Assembly: GCA_945861765.1 (NCBI GenBank)
Contig: CAMAWP010000018.1
Coordinates: 1 to 41,911, forward strand
DNA: 41,911 bases
Direction: 5' to 3'
DNA from: Akkermansia muciniphila
GTDB taxonomy: Bacteria > Verrucomicrobiota > Verrucomicrobiia > Limisphaerales > SIBE01
Shown here: piece after piece, positions 16,149-24,000 of the stretch
Numbering within the stretch: position 1 is the first letter of the stretch
Layout of the letters: the number at the start of each line of letters is the position of its first letter
Notes under the pieces: model-generated
What the model was told of the DNA's origin: nothing
Database searches by the model: none
The model's input: only the letters and a program-made list of their open reading frames with translations
Program-made: the position numbers and the translations under genes

Positions 16149-17570
16149 TTAGTTTTTCCCGCTGAGCGCCTTCGGCCCAAAACAATAAATGCTGCCTTGA
16201 TGATTTCCGACATAGACGCAGCCGTTAGCAATGATGGGGGAGCAGACCCCATCGCCGCCGATCTCATAGGACCAGAGAACTTCATCCGGGGAAATGACGC
16301 CATCGCCATTCGGATCGATCTCTGGCAGCGCGAGAATGTTCCCTTCGACGTTGAGAAACACCTTCCCGTCGGCGAGGGCGGGTGAGCTGAGAATGCCGCG
16401 GGGCTGAGTATATCGTTTCCTCGCGTCGCTGCGATAAGTCCAAACGCGATCTCCCTTTTCGGTGTCAAGGCAGGTCAGTGTTCCGGTCGCGGAGCCGAAG
16501 AAGAGTTTGCCGTTATGGATGGAAGGCGTCGAATAAACGTAATCGGTGGTATCGAACGACCAGATCAAATCCGCATTCCCTTTGTGATCATCAGCCACGC
16601 CGTCATCCATGCCATCGAGAAATCCGTTCACATCGAGAGCGTAGAGGCGGTACTTGCGATTGCCGCCAACCCAATCGCCGCTGTTGGCGATGAACACTCG
16701 GTTGCCCTCAATCACTGGGGAAGAGAACGTGATATCATCAATGTCGAACTCCCAGAGTATCGCGCCTTTGGCCTGGTCAAAGCAGTAAAGCCTGCCGCTG
16801 CCGGACTGATTGCCTGTCGCGGCAAACACTTTACCGCGATCCAACGCCGGCGATGAAGCAAAGGCGTGCTGGCCGCGATAAGGCGTGTAAGTCTCCCACA
16901 ACGGTTTGCCGCCCACCGCCGCATCGAAACAGTAAAAGTATTGATCGACAGCCCCGATAAAGAGCTTTCCATCTCTGATCGCCGGTGAGCCTGCCACCAC
17001 GTTATTGACGCCGCCCGTACTCTTGCCAAAGCGAAAGGTCCATACCTTATCCTGGGCCTTTACCGGATCAGCCGATGGACCTGTGGAAGGAATTGCATAA
17101 ATCCTCTCATAGCCGGCAAAATAGACCGTATCCTGAGCGACCAGAGGCGAAGAGAAAATGGGTTGACCCGTGTCGGTCTCATAGGTCCACAAATGTTTCC
17201 CGTTCGTGGCATCCAAACAATACAGATTCCCGTTCTGGCTGCCGATGAACAGCCTTCCCTCCGCCACACACGCCGAAGACCAGAACTTGGCGGCGTCGCG
17301 AATTTTTGTTTCCCAAAGCAAGGAAGCCGAATTCGGGGCTTTGGAAGGACTGAACCCCGTGCGCCGGACGTCGTGCTTGAACATCGGCCAATCTTCGTTG
17401 GATAGAGAAGGCGAACTCTTCTCGATCCCCTGATCTGGCGCGGCGTCCGCCGAGCGAAGCAAGCCAGTGGTCAAACACATCCCAAGTGAGAGCGCTCGAA
17501 CCAGGCGATCCACCCCGGCTTTTCTGATGCGCGTTGCTCCTGTGATTCTTGAGAGAGATGGAACGGGCAT
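16149..17570 (-). CDS. Exported PQQ-type beta-propeller with an EF-hand loop
   Basis: 473 residues with an N-terminal export signal (basic start, hydrophobic 24-43 ending in A-D-A-A). The rest is a BamB/PQQ-enzyme-like beta-propeller: repeated units such as G-N-L-Y-C-L-D-A-T-N-G-K-H-L-W-T-Y, Y-F-Y-C-F-D-A-A-V-G-G-K-P-L-W and G-T-L-T-C-L-D-T-E-K-G-D-R-V-W-T-Y. Inserted in a late blade is a canonical EF-hand calcium loop, D419-P-N-G-D-G-V-I-S-P-D-E430. An early W-P-M-F-K-H-D-x-R-R-T-G-F motif is typical of Verrucomicrobia/Planctomycetes propellers. No dehydrogenase catalytic residues are evident, so it may bind carbohydrate or protein partners. Confidence 0.8.
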   Translation of the reverse strand: MPVPSLSRITGATRIRKAGVDRLVRALSLGMCLTTGLLRSADAAPDQGIEKSSPSLSNEDWPMFKHDVRRTGFSPSKAPNSASLLWETKIRDAAKFWSSACVAEGRLFIGSQNGNLYCLDATNGKHLWTYETDTGQPIFSSPLVAQDTVYFAGYERIYAIPSTGPSADPVKAQDKVWTFRFGKSTGGVNNVVAGSPAIRDGKLFIGAVDQYFYCFDAAVGGKPLWETYTPYRGQHAFASSPALDRGKVFAATGNQSGSGRLYCFDQAKGAILWEFDIDDITFSSPVIEGNRVFIANSGDWVGGNRKYRLYALDVNGFLDGMDDGVADDHKGNADLIWSFDTTDYVYSTPSIHNGKLFFGSATGTLTCLDTEKGDRVWTYRSDARKRYTQPRGILSSPALADGKVFLNVEGNILALPEIDPNGDGVISPDEVLWSYEIGGDGVCSPIIANGCVYVGNHQGSIYCFGPKALSGKN

Positions 17571-17664
17571 TTGTTAATGAGGGGGATTTAGGTTTTCGAT
17601 GAATCGGCGAGCATGGCCGTCGGGAGGTTTCGAAACAATAAAAGAAAAAGCAAAAGCAAACAAC

Positions 17665-17694
17665 AGCGCCGATTTCCTAAAAGGCCGGGGCGCT
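17665..17694 (-). terminator. Probable terminator of the c-di-AMP/glmM operon
   Basis: On the minus strand AGCGCC pairs with GGCGCT around an 18-base loop, and the stem begins within the glmM stop codon. A T-rich tract follows (the + strand is A-rich through 17632-17660). The stem is short for the loop, so termination strength is uncertain. Confidence 0.45.
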
Positions 17695-19075
17695 AAACTC
17701 CGACCTGTCGTTTGACAGCATCGCAAATCTGTTTGCTCCATCGCTCCAAAACAGCTTGATCACGGCCTTCAATCAAGAGTCGCGCTTTCGGCTCTGTTCC
17801 CGAATATCGCAACAGCACCCGGCCTCCATCAGATTTCAGGGCCTCCTCTGCTTGGGCGACCAATTGCATCACTCCGTCCAGTTCTTCCAAAGGCTTCTTT
17901 TCCCGGACAGCGATATTCGAGATGATTTGTGGAAAGTTTTCCCAGCACGCAACTAATTTAGAAAGAGCCGAATTCTTGCTTTTCATGATCTGGAGAATCT
18001 GAAGCGCCGCCACGAGTCCGTCGCCAGTTGTGCTATGATCCCCAAAGATGAGATGACCGCTTTGCTCGCCTCCGAAATTATATCCGCCCTGCAGCATCGC
18101 ATCGATTACGTTCTTGTCGCCGACGGCTGTCCTCACGACATGCCCTCCGGCCGCGTTGATGACGACATCCAGACCGGCGTTGCTCATCACCGTGGTGACA
18201 AGCGTTTTCTGTTTTAGGGTTCCTTGCTCCAACATATGAAGTCCGGCGACCGCCATGATATCGTCTCCGTCTATCAAGGCACCGGTTTCGTCACAAAGGA
18301 TCACGCGATCTGCGTCGCCGTCATGAGCGATGCCGAGGTCTGCCCTGTATTGATAGACCTTTCGGCACATCTGCTCAGGGTGCATCGATCCGCACTCCTT
18401 GTTAATATTCATCCCGTCCGGGCTGTTCCCGTCAACGATGATTTCCGCGCCCAATTCGCGCAGCACACACGGCGTCGATTTGTAAGCAGCTCCGTGGGCG
18501 CAATCCACCACGATTCTCATCCCTTCCAAAGTCAAACCTTTGGGGAACGAAGCTTTGACAAACTCAATGTACCGTCCCAAGGCATCATCGATGCGAACTG
18601 CCTTTCCAATTTCGCCGGCAGTTGGTCGAATGGTTTCGATGTCGCCACTGAAGACCAAGTGTTCGATCTGTTTCTCGATAGTGTCGTCCAGTTTGTAGCC
18701 GTCGGGGCGGAAAAACTTGAGCCCGTTATCATCATAAGGATTATGGGAGGCCGTGATGACAATTCCGGCATCGGCACGAAGGCTCCGGGTCACATAGGCG
18801 ACTCCTGGGGTGGGCAAAGGCCCAATGAACAAGACATCCACTCCCATAGAAAGAATGCCGGAAGAGAGGGCGTTTTCCAGCATGTAACCAGAAAGCCGCG
18901 TGTCTTTGCCGATCACAATTTTATGTTTGCCGCGGGCGCGTGATGGATTTTGGAGATTCTTAAAAACGTGCCCCGCCGCTCGTCCCAGCTTCAATGCTGT
19001 TTCGGCGGTGACTGGCTCAATATTGGCGGTTCCTCGCACGCCATCGGTTCCGAATAATTTTTTGGAAGCACTCAT
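17693..19075 (-). CDS. glmM: Phosphoglucosamine mutase
   Basis: Converts glucosamine-6-phosphate to glucosamine-1-phosphate on the way to UDP-GlcNAc, for peptidoglycan and lipopolysaccharide. 460 residues, a little longer than most GlmM. The start K-L-F-G-T-D-G-V-R-G-T is diagnostic. The phosphoserine is S110 in I-T-A-S-H-N-P, the metal-binding loop is D-G-D-A-D-R, and the phosphate-binding loop R-Y-S-G-T-E-P is near the C-terminus. All four domains appear intact. It is last in the ATP-grasp-folP-cdaA-cdaR-glmM run, 18 bases after cdaR. The cdaA-cdaR-glmM order is the same as in Firmicutes, where CdaR and GlmM modulate CdaA. Confidence 0.95.
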   Translation of the reverse strand: MSASKKLFGTDGVRGTANIEPVTAETALKLGRAAGHVFKNLQNPSRARGKHKIVIGKDTRLSGYMLENALSSGILSMGVDVLFIGPLPTPGVAYVTRSLRADAGIVITASHNPYDDNGLKFFRPDGYKLDDTIEKQIEHLVFSGDIETIRPTAGEIGKAVRIDDALGRYIEFVKASFPKGLTLEGMRIVVDCAHGAAYKSTPCVLRELGAEIIVDGNSPDGMNINKECGSMHPEQMCRKVYQYRADLGIAHDGDADRVILCDETGALIDGDDIMAVAGLHMLEQGTLKQKTLVTTVMSNAGLDVVINAAGGHVVRTAVGDKNVIDAMLQGGYNFGGEQSGHLIFGDHSTTGDGLVAALQILQIMKSKNSALSKLVACWENFPQIISNIAVREKKPLEELDGVMQLVAQAEEALKSDGGRVLLRYSGTEPKARLLIEGRDQAVLERWSKQICDAVKRQVGV

Positions 19076-19093
19076 GTAGGGATTGGCAATCGG

Positions 19094-19522
19094 CTATTTC
19101 GTCGGAATAACTCGCTCGACAGTGACGGTCGGAGGTTCCACTTTGGCTTCATTTAGCTCTGAGCGATTCGGCCCGTAAATGAAAACTTGTTTGTTCTCCT
19201 TCACTGTCTCTCGCACGTCCACGAGATTCACAAACACCTTGATATCATTCTCTGATGGTTTGTTCAAGATACCCGGTCTGGATCGTACGGTGATCTCCAC
19301 TCTGGATGGAGTAACCTTGTAAACTGCTGAGTCACCGGGCGCTTTTAAGATCATGACTGGATGGCTGGAAAATCTGTGGATCGCACGATCGGTCAGTGAG
19401 TGATCGGTGGGCTTGATGTCGTGTGGCAGGAATGGCTGAATGAAGAACCACACGGTGATGGCTAACAGCAACGCAATGAGCTTCCAACGAAAGTTTTTCA
19501 AAATGAAATCGCGCAGTGGCAT
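19094..19522 (-). CDS. cdaR: CdaR-like YbbR-domain protein
   Basis: 142 residues: one N-terminal membrane helix (about 14-30, K-L-I-A-L-L-L-A-I-T-V-W-F-F) and an extracytoplasmic part with one YbbR-type beta domain (V-Y-K-V-T-P-S-R-V-E-I-T-V-R, later V-T-V-E-R-V-I). Firmicute CdaR has several YbbR repeats; here there is a single, short one. YbbR proteins regulate the diadenylate cyclase CdaA across the membrane. The gene begins 3 bases after cdaA ends, which supports the assignment despite the small size. Confidence 0.8.
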   Translation of the reverse strand: MPLRDFILKNFRWKLIALLLAITVWFFIQPFLPHDIKPTDHSLTDRAIHRFSSHPVMILKAPGDSAVYKVTPSRVEITVRSRPGILNKPSENDIKVFVNLVDVRETVKENKQVFIYGPNRSELNEAKVEPPTVTVERVIPTK

Positions 19523-19525
19523 ACC

Positions 19526-20362
19526 CTATTTGTTCTCAACCTTCGTGACAGTCGGTGCCGGGTTAGCGGGGTCGATGGTCCAGGAACGGAACCGACTGAC
19601 CAAGCTGCGCGACCTCGTCTCTTTGACAAATACTGAAGTCAAAAACGCCCGAAGCTCTTCCACGGTGACACCGCGAACGAGGTGTCCTTTGTAAGCATAC
19701 GAGATCGCTCCTGACTCCTCGGAAACGACCACCACCACAGCGTCGGTCTCTTCGCTGAGGCCAATGGCAGCTCGATGGCGTGTGCCCAGCGACGGGTTCA
19801 AATCCTGGCGGCCAGTCAGGGGGAAAATGCAGGCGGCGTAAGCGATCCGATCCCCTTTGATGATCACGCCGCCATCGTGAATGGCATTGTTTGGGAAAAA
19901 GATGGTTTCCAACATCTCGGGAGTGGCTTCACAATTCACGATGAGCCCCGACTCCACCACCTCCTGAAGCTGGATGGATTGCTCGATGGCCATGAGGGCG
20001 CCGATTCTTACTTCCGCAAAACGCTCCGCCGCTTGCACGATGACCTCGATGTTTTCACGCTGCTCCCGGGCAGTATTGAACAGGGGTAAATTCCCCAGCT
20101 CGGCCAGCATTCGCCGAAGCTCCGGCTGAAAAATCACCAGCACAGCAACCGCCGAAAAAGCAAAAAATGTACGGAGTAAAAAGCTCAAGACCTTCAACTC
20201 GAGCACCTCGGTCATCAGGGTTATTCCGAGCATTACCCCAAAACCAATGACGACCGGCCATCCGCGCGTGCCGCGCATAAAGATGAAGGCGTAATAAAAT
20301 CCCACAGCGAGGATCGTGATCTCGACCACACAACGCCAAATAGTCTGTAAGTTCCAGTCCAC
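19526..20362 (-). CDS. cdaA: Membrane diadenylate cyclase CdaA
   Basis: Makes c-di-AMP from two ATP. From the GTG at 20362 it is 278 residues, the usual CdaA length; the frame is open further upstream inside folP, but that part is unlike the family. Three N-terminal membrane helices (about residues 10-85) precede the DAC domain. The catalytic loop reads N-A-I-H-D163-G-G-V-I-I-K: the usual D-G-A is D-G-G here. The second active-site motif G-T-R-H-R-A-A-I-G is intact, followed by S-E-E-T-D-A-V-V-V-V-V-S-E-E-S-G. The GTG shares one base with the folP stop (TAGTG), so translation is coupled. Confidence 0.9.
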   Translation of the reverse strand: MDWNLQTIWRCVVEITILAVGFYYAFIFMRGTRGWPVVIGFGVMLGITLMTEVLELKVLSFLLRTFFAFSAVAVLVIFQPELRRMLAELGNLPLFNTAREQRENIEVIVQAAERFAEVRIGALMAIEQSIQLQEVVESGLIVNCEATPEMLETIFFPNNAIHDGGVIIKGDRIAYAACIFPLTGRQDLNPSLGTRHRAAIGLSEETDAVVVVVSEESGAISYAYKGHLVRGVTVEELRAFLTSVFVKETRSRSLVSRFRSWTIDPANPAPTVTKVENK

Positions 20363-21201
20363 TATTGTCGGTACTTTAGAATCGCTTCCATCATGCGCAT
20401 CGCTTGCCCGGTCGCAGCGACATCGTGCGTGCGGACAATTTGCACCCCAGCTTGCACTGCCGCACACGCGCAAGCCATGGCTGCCGGCAAGCGAGCTTCC
20501 GGTCCAGCTCCCAGCAACGTTCCGATAAATGATTTGCGCGAGGCTCCTAGCAGCAGCGGGCGCTGAAATCTCGCAAAATCGTCCAATCCACTCAGCAACG
20601 CCAAATTATGTTCCAACTTTTTCCCAAAGCCAATGCCTACATCCAAAATAATCTGATCCAGACTGATGCCGGTCTCGACCAATCGAGCGAGCCGATCCGC
20701 GAAAAACGCTCCCACCTCCTGGACGACATTGGCATAGGTCGGGTTGATTTGCATCGTTTGCGGATTCCCTTGCATGTGCATCGCGACGTAGCCCGCGCGT
20801 GCTTCCGCTACGACTTCCCACATCTCACGAGCCGTCCGGTTCGCTGCGATATCATTGATTATGCAAGCGCCGGCAGCCAACGCGGCACGAGCTACCCCGG
20901 GCTTTTGGGTATCGACTGAAATAGCCACTTTGAGTCGTCCGGCAAGGCCTTCTAACACGGGCAGGATGCGGCGGATCTCTTCGCTCTCGCTCACCAGCGG
21001 GGCATTCGGACGGGTCGATTCTCCGCCGATGTCAATGATCTCCGCGCCTTCTTCCTCTAACTTGAGCGCTCGATCCACAGCCTCGTTTGGTTCCAAAAAC
21101 TGGCCCCCGTCTGAAAACGAATCTGGCGTCACATTGACGATTCCCATGAGCATCGCCGGACGCGGAAATGTGAATTGGAACTGGCGCGCGCGCAGAATCA
21201 T
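20362..21201 (-). CDS. folP: Dihydropteroate synthase
   Basis: Condenses p-aminobenzoate with dihydropterin pyrophosphate in folate synthesis, in the cytoplasm. 279 residues, normal length. Signature elements are visible: M-G-I-V-N-V-T-P-D-S-F-S-D-G-G near residues 19-33, I-D-I-G-G-E-S-T-R-P (first pterin-binding region), I-S-V-D-T-Q-K, I-N-D-I-A, and I-L-D-V-G-I-G-F-G-K followed by a G-A-S-R-K-S-F-I loop. It follows the ATP-grasp gene by 9 bases and overlaps cdaA by one base. The same neighbourhood of folP with cdaA is common in several phyla. Confidence 0.95.
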   Translation of the reverse strand: MILRARQFQFTFPRPAMLMGIVNVTPDSFSDGGQFLEPNEAVDRALKLEEEGAEIIDIGGESTRPNAPLVSESEEIRRILPVLEGLAGRLKVAISVDTQKPGVARAALAAGACIINDIAANRTAREMWEVVAEARAGYVAMHMQGNPQTMQINPTYANVVQEVGAFFADRLARLVETGISLDQIILDVGIGFGKKLEHNLALLSGLDDFARFQRPLLLGASRKSFIGTLLGAGPEARLPAAMACACAAVQAGVQIVRTHDVAATGQAMRMMEAILKYRQ

Positions 21202-21210
21202 TCGGTTCTC

Positions 21211-22134
21211 TCACTGGGCAGGCTGCCGCATCAACTGTTGCGCGCCGTCCACGAGGCGGCGTGCAATCGCAGCCACAATTTCATCGGGCACACCGATGGC
21301 TGGGTTCGCCGATTGGGTCAACATGTGGCATTGGTCGTTAACATAGTCGATCAAGACGAACTCGCCGCTGTCGGTTTGCGCAATCTCGCTGGAAAAGAAA
21401 TTCATTCTCGTTAACGCGGCCAATCGGCAAATGATTTCCCGGAGCGGGCCCAGTTCGTAAGTTTCCATCTCCGTGGTGGCGAGCGATCGATATTGGTCCG
21501 TGTAACAGTTCCACCAGCAATACCAAACCGAACCGAACACATAAAAAACTCGAAAGTAAGCCGGAGAGCCCTCGATCTGGCGCGGCGCAATCCGCCGTTG
21601 CACGAGATAGTGAGGGTCAGGCCATTCGAGCATGGAACGACCGAGATCGCCTGGGCCTACGGCGTCCAAAATGACACCGCGCTTCCCGTAACCGAGGCCA
21701 GGTTTGATGACAAATGGCGAACCGAGATTCGCGATCTGCAATTCAGACAACGTGAACTCAGCCACTTTTTCGCGCGGCACGACCAGCGTGTAAGGAAGCT
21801 CAAACCCCGCCGACAAAAGGCGCGGGTGAAGACGGGCTTTGTCAAAAGCTGCGAGCGCGAGATCGGGCGGGTCGATCACTTTGGTCTTCGACTCAAAAGC
21901 GAGCTGAATCAGCCGATGATAGATGTCATCCGATTGGTGGTGCTCGCTGTGCATATTCAGGAGAACTCGGGACCAGACCTTCTTTTGCCGAAACTTTGCT
22001 TCGAATAAGTCCACCCATTCGGGTTCAACAAGGAAAAAATTGAGGCCACGCTCGGCGCAATGCTGCTGGATCCGGTGGATGAAAAAGTCATCGGCGTCCA
22101 GCTTGTGCGTCATGATCAGATCGTAGGTCCGCAT
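21211..22134 (-). CDS. ATP-grasp protein heading the folP-cdaA operon
   Basis: 307 residues from the ATG at 22134; a TTG 13 codons upstream is less likely. The fold is ATP-grasp: an N-terminal pre-ATP-grasp domain, then the nucleotide-binding region with F-V-I-K144-P-G-L-G-Y-G-K-R-G, and a metal-binding strand F-V-L-I-D-Y-V-N-D-Q near the C-terminus. ATP-grasp enzymes join a carboxylate to an amine or thiol through an acyl-phosphate (RimK and glutathione synthetase are relatives), but the substrates cannot be told from the sequence. Several tryptophans and tyrosines (V-W-Y-C-W-W-N-C-Y) line the acceptor side. It is the first gene of the five-gene run, so its promoter lies upstream of 22134. 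Confidence 0.7.
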   Translation of the reverse strand: MRTYDLIMTHKLDADDFFIHRIQQHCAERGLNFFLVEPEWVDLFEAKFRQKKVWSRVLLNMHSEHHQSDDIYHRLIQLAFESKTKVIDPPDLALAAFDKARLHPRLLSAGFELPYTLVVPREKVAEFTLSELQIANLGSPFVIKPGLGYGKRGVILDAVGPGDLGRSMLEWPDPHYLVQRRIAPRQIEGSPAYFRVFYVFGSVWYCWWNCYTDQYRSLATTEMETYELGPLREIICRLAALTRMNFFSSEIAQTDSGEFVLIDYVNDQCHMLTQSANPAIGVPDEIVAAIARRLVDGAQQLMRQPAQ

Positions 22135-22212
22135 CAATCCGCAACTATCCGGCGACGCTGGGGCCACTGTCAATCCTCAGAACAATTTTTGCAGTAATTG
22201 TCAGTTTGGGAG

Positions 22213-22274
22213 GTATGTAGTCCCGGCTTTAGCCGGTCGCCCCGTGAAAGCCGGCTAAAGCCGGGACTACATAC
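22213..22274. repeat. Perfect 24 bp inverted repeat, 14 bp loop
   Basis: 22213-22236 is the exact reverse complement of 22251-22274; the arms carry the core GTAGTCCCGGCTTTAGCCGG. A single half copy, with 22 of 24 bases matching, lies at 41805-41828. No target duplication is visible. It lies upstream of the ATP-grasp gene and could fold in RNA or as a cruciform. The rest of 22275-22602 has no credible gene. Confidence 0.9.
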
Positions 22275-22602
22275 GGCGAACGGAAGGTGCCCTGGGCCAA
22301 AATGAGAACACCCCGAACTTTGTGCGCGCATTGCGCCCTTGAACGGTAGGGCGAGACTCTCTCCGAGCTGTAGTCTCCGAGCCGGAAGCCGTCGAGCCCT
22401 GACATGCTCGATCGCCAGAAAAGGTCAGGGTTCGAGGGGACTCTCACCCCACCCAGGTTCATGGGCAGAATTGCTGCAATTTTTGAGACGACCAACGGTC
22501 TCACGATCCAATCCGTTTGATGTCATGAGCAGGCCCAGCTCGACGCGCATGTTGTTTTCTTTCGGGATTCCCCACGCCGTGGCGATCACATAGTCTGCGC
22601 GC

Positions 22603-23169
22603 ATGAGCGACGTCACGCGCATTCTCGAAGCTATTGAGCGGGGTGAGCCCAAGGCCGCCGATGACCTCCTACCGCTCGTTTATGAGGAGTTGCGCAAACT
22701 GGCCGCGGCGAAGATGGCTCAGCAAGCGCCGGGCCAGACCTTGCAGGCGACCTCGCTGGTCCATGAAGCGTATCTGCGCCTCACCGGTGGAGTGCGTGAT
22801 CAATGGCAGGATCGTGCGCACTTCTTCCGCGCTGCCGCCGAAGCGATGCGCTGCATCCTGATCGAGAACGCCCGCAAGAAGAGCCGCTGGAAACGTGGAG
22901 GCCGGCTTGAGCGTGTGGAACTCGAGGGGTTGGACCTCGCCGCTGACACGCCGCCGGACACGCTGCTCGTCGTTCACGAGGCACTGGAAAGGCTGGTGGC
23001 GGAAGACGCGGCCAAGGCGGAATTGGTCCGGCTCCGCTTTTTCATTGGGTTGACCAACGCGGAGGCGGCGAAGGTGCTCGGTCTTTCGGAGCCGACCGTG
23101 AAGCGTTATTGGGACTTCGCCCGCGCCTGGCTGTTGCGAGAGATTCGTGTGATCGCCGCGGGTGGCTGA
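22603..23169 (+). CDS. ECF sigma factor (Planctomycetes/Acidobacteria-type)
   Basis: 188 residues of the ECF family that often accompanies large Ser/Thr kinases. It begins M-S-D-V-T-R-I-L-E-A-I-E-R-G-E-P-K-A-A-D-D-L-L-P-L-V-Y-E-E-L-R, contains region 2 (T-L-Q-A-T-S-L-V-H-E-A-Y-L-R-L, then D-R-A-H-F-F-R-A-A-A-E-A-M-R-C-I-L) and region 4 with a helix-turn-helix (G-L-T-N-A-E-A-A-K-V-L-G-L-S-E-P-T-V-K-R-Y-W). No anti-sigma factor follows; instead a broken protein kinase gene starts 287 bases downstream, the usual partner in this class. It appears intact and functional. The same N-terminus recurs as a fragment at 26452. Confidence 0.9.
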   Translation: MSDVTRILEAIERGEPKAADDLLPLVYEELRKLAAAKMAQQAPGQTLQATSLVHEAYLRLTGGVRDQWQDRAHFFRAAAEAMRCILIENARKKSRWKRGGRLERVELEGLDLAADTPPDTLLVVHEALERLVAEDAAKAELVRLRFFIGLTNAEAAKVLGLSEPTVKRYWDFARAWLLREIRVIAAGG

Positions 23170-23364
23170 GCTTCCCCCAACGTCGGCGCACCGGCACCCT
23201 TGATGGCCGCCTTCGCGGGGGTTGGGAAGACTTGCCATCGGTCTTTCGCAGAAAGTTTGTCCGGCCTGATCCTTTTCGACCGTGGATGGCGTTATTCTAA
23301 GTGACGGTGGCACGCCATGAAGGTGGCCGCTCCGCGAAACGATGAAACAGGAAAAAGCGGTTGA

Positions 23365-23435
23365 ACCACAAAGGCACAAAGGAAAAGCAGAGTTGCGCTG
23401 GTAGATTTTCTCTGTGAACTCCGTGCCTCTGTGGT
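23365..23435. repeat. Imperfect inverted repeat with accacagaggcac arms
   Basis: 23365-23381 and 23419-23435 are inverted copies matching at 14 of 17 positions. The arms carry a sequence (accacaaaggcac / gtgcctctgtggt) that I associate with dispersed intergenic repeats in this kind of genome. It lies just before the broken kinase gene. Confidence 0.6.
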
Positions 23436-23456
23436 GAGTTAACTGCCGGATTTAGA

Positions 23457-24000
23457 ATGAACCAGGAACAAAAGATTTTTGAACAGGCGATTGCGCTGCC
23501 TTCGCACGAGGCCCGGGAAGGGTTTCTCATCGAGGCCTGCGGCCAGAATCGGGAACTTCGCAGAAGCGTTGATGAACTGCTCGCGGCATTCAACGACGCG
23601 GGAGAACTTGGCTTCCTGAAAACGGGCGAGGGTTTACAGGAGGCCCAAACCGTTCTGGGCGACGCCCCGCTTCACGAAGGGCCTGGCACCGTGATTGGGC
23701 ACTACAAGCTGCTCCAGAGAATCGGCGAAGGCGGCATGGGTGTGGTTTGTATGGCCGAGCAGGAGGAACCCGTGCGCCGTCGCGTCGCCCTGAAGATCAT
23801 CAAGCTCGGTATGGACACCCGGTAGGTCGTCGCCCGATTCGAGGCCGAGCGCCAGGCCCTGGCCATGATGGATCATCCCAACATCGCCCGCGTGCTCGAC
23901 GGCGGTGCCACCGAGACGGGCCGGCCTTACTTCGTCATGGAACTCGTCCAAGGTGTGCCTATCACCGAGTTCTGCGACAAAAACAAGCTCCCGGCCAAAG
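23457..24000 (+). pseudogene. Ser/Thr protein kinase, broken by a stop codon and truncated
   Basis: The first 122 codons encode the start of a kinase of the ECF-associated type: a helical N-terminus (residues 1-65), the glycine loop I89-G-E-G-G-M-G-V-V and the ATP-binding lysine K113 in V-A-L-K-I-I-K-L-G-M-D. A TAG at 23823-23825 then interrupts it. The same frame continues in clear homology ([23 protein letters not shown], then Y-F-V-M-E-L-V) up to about N-K-L-P-A-K-A near 24000, where similarity stops. The H-R-D and D-F-G motifs, the rest of the kinase and any C-terminal repeats are gone. A CAG to TAG change fits the stop, since relatives have Q there. No active kinase can be made. Confidence 0.85.

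Noticed and set aside
18224..18943. Plus-strand open frame opposite glmM
   Set aside because: Antisense shadow; glmM on the other strand is unmistakable.
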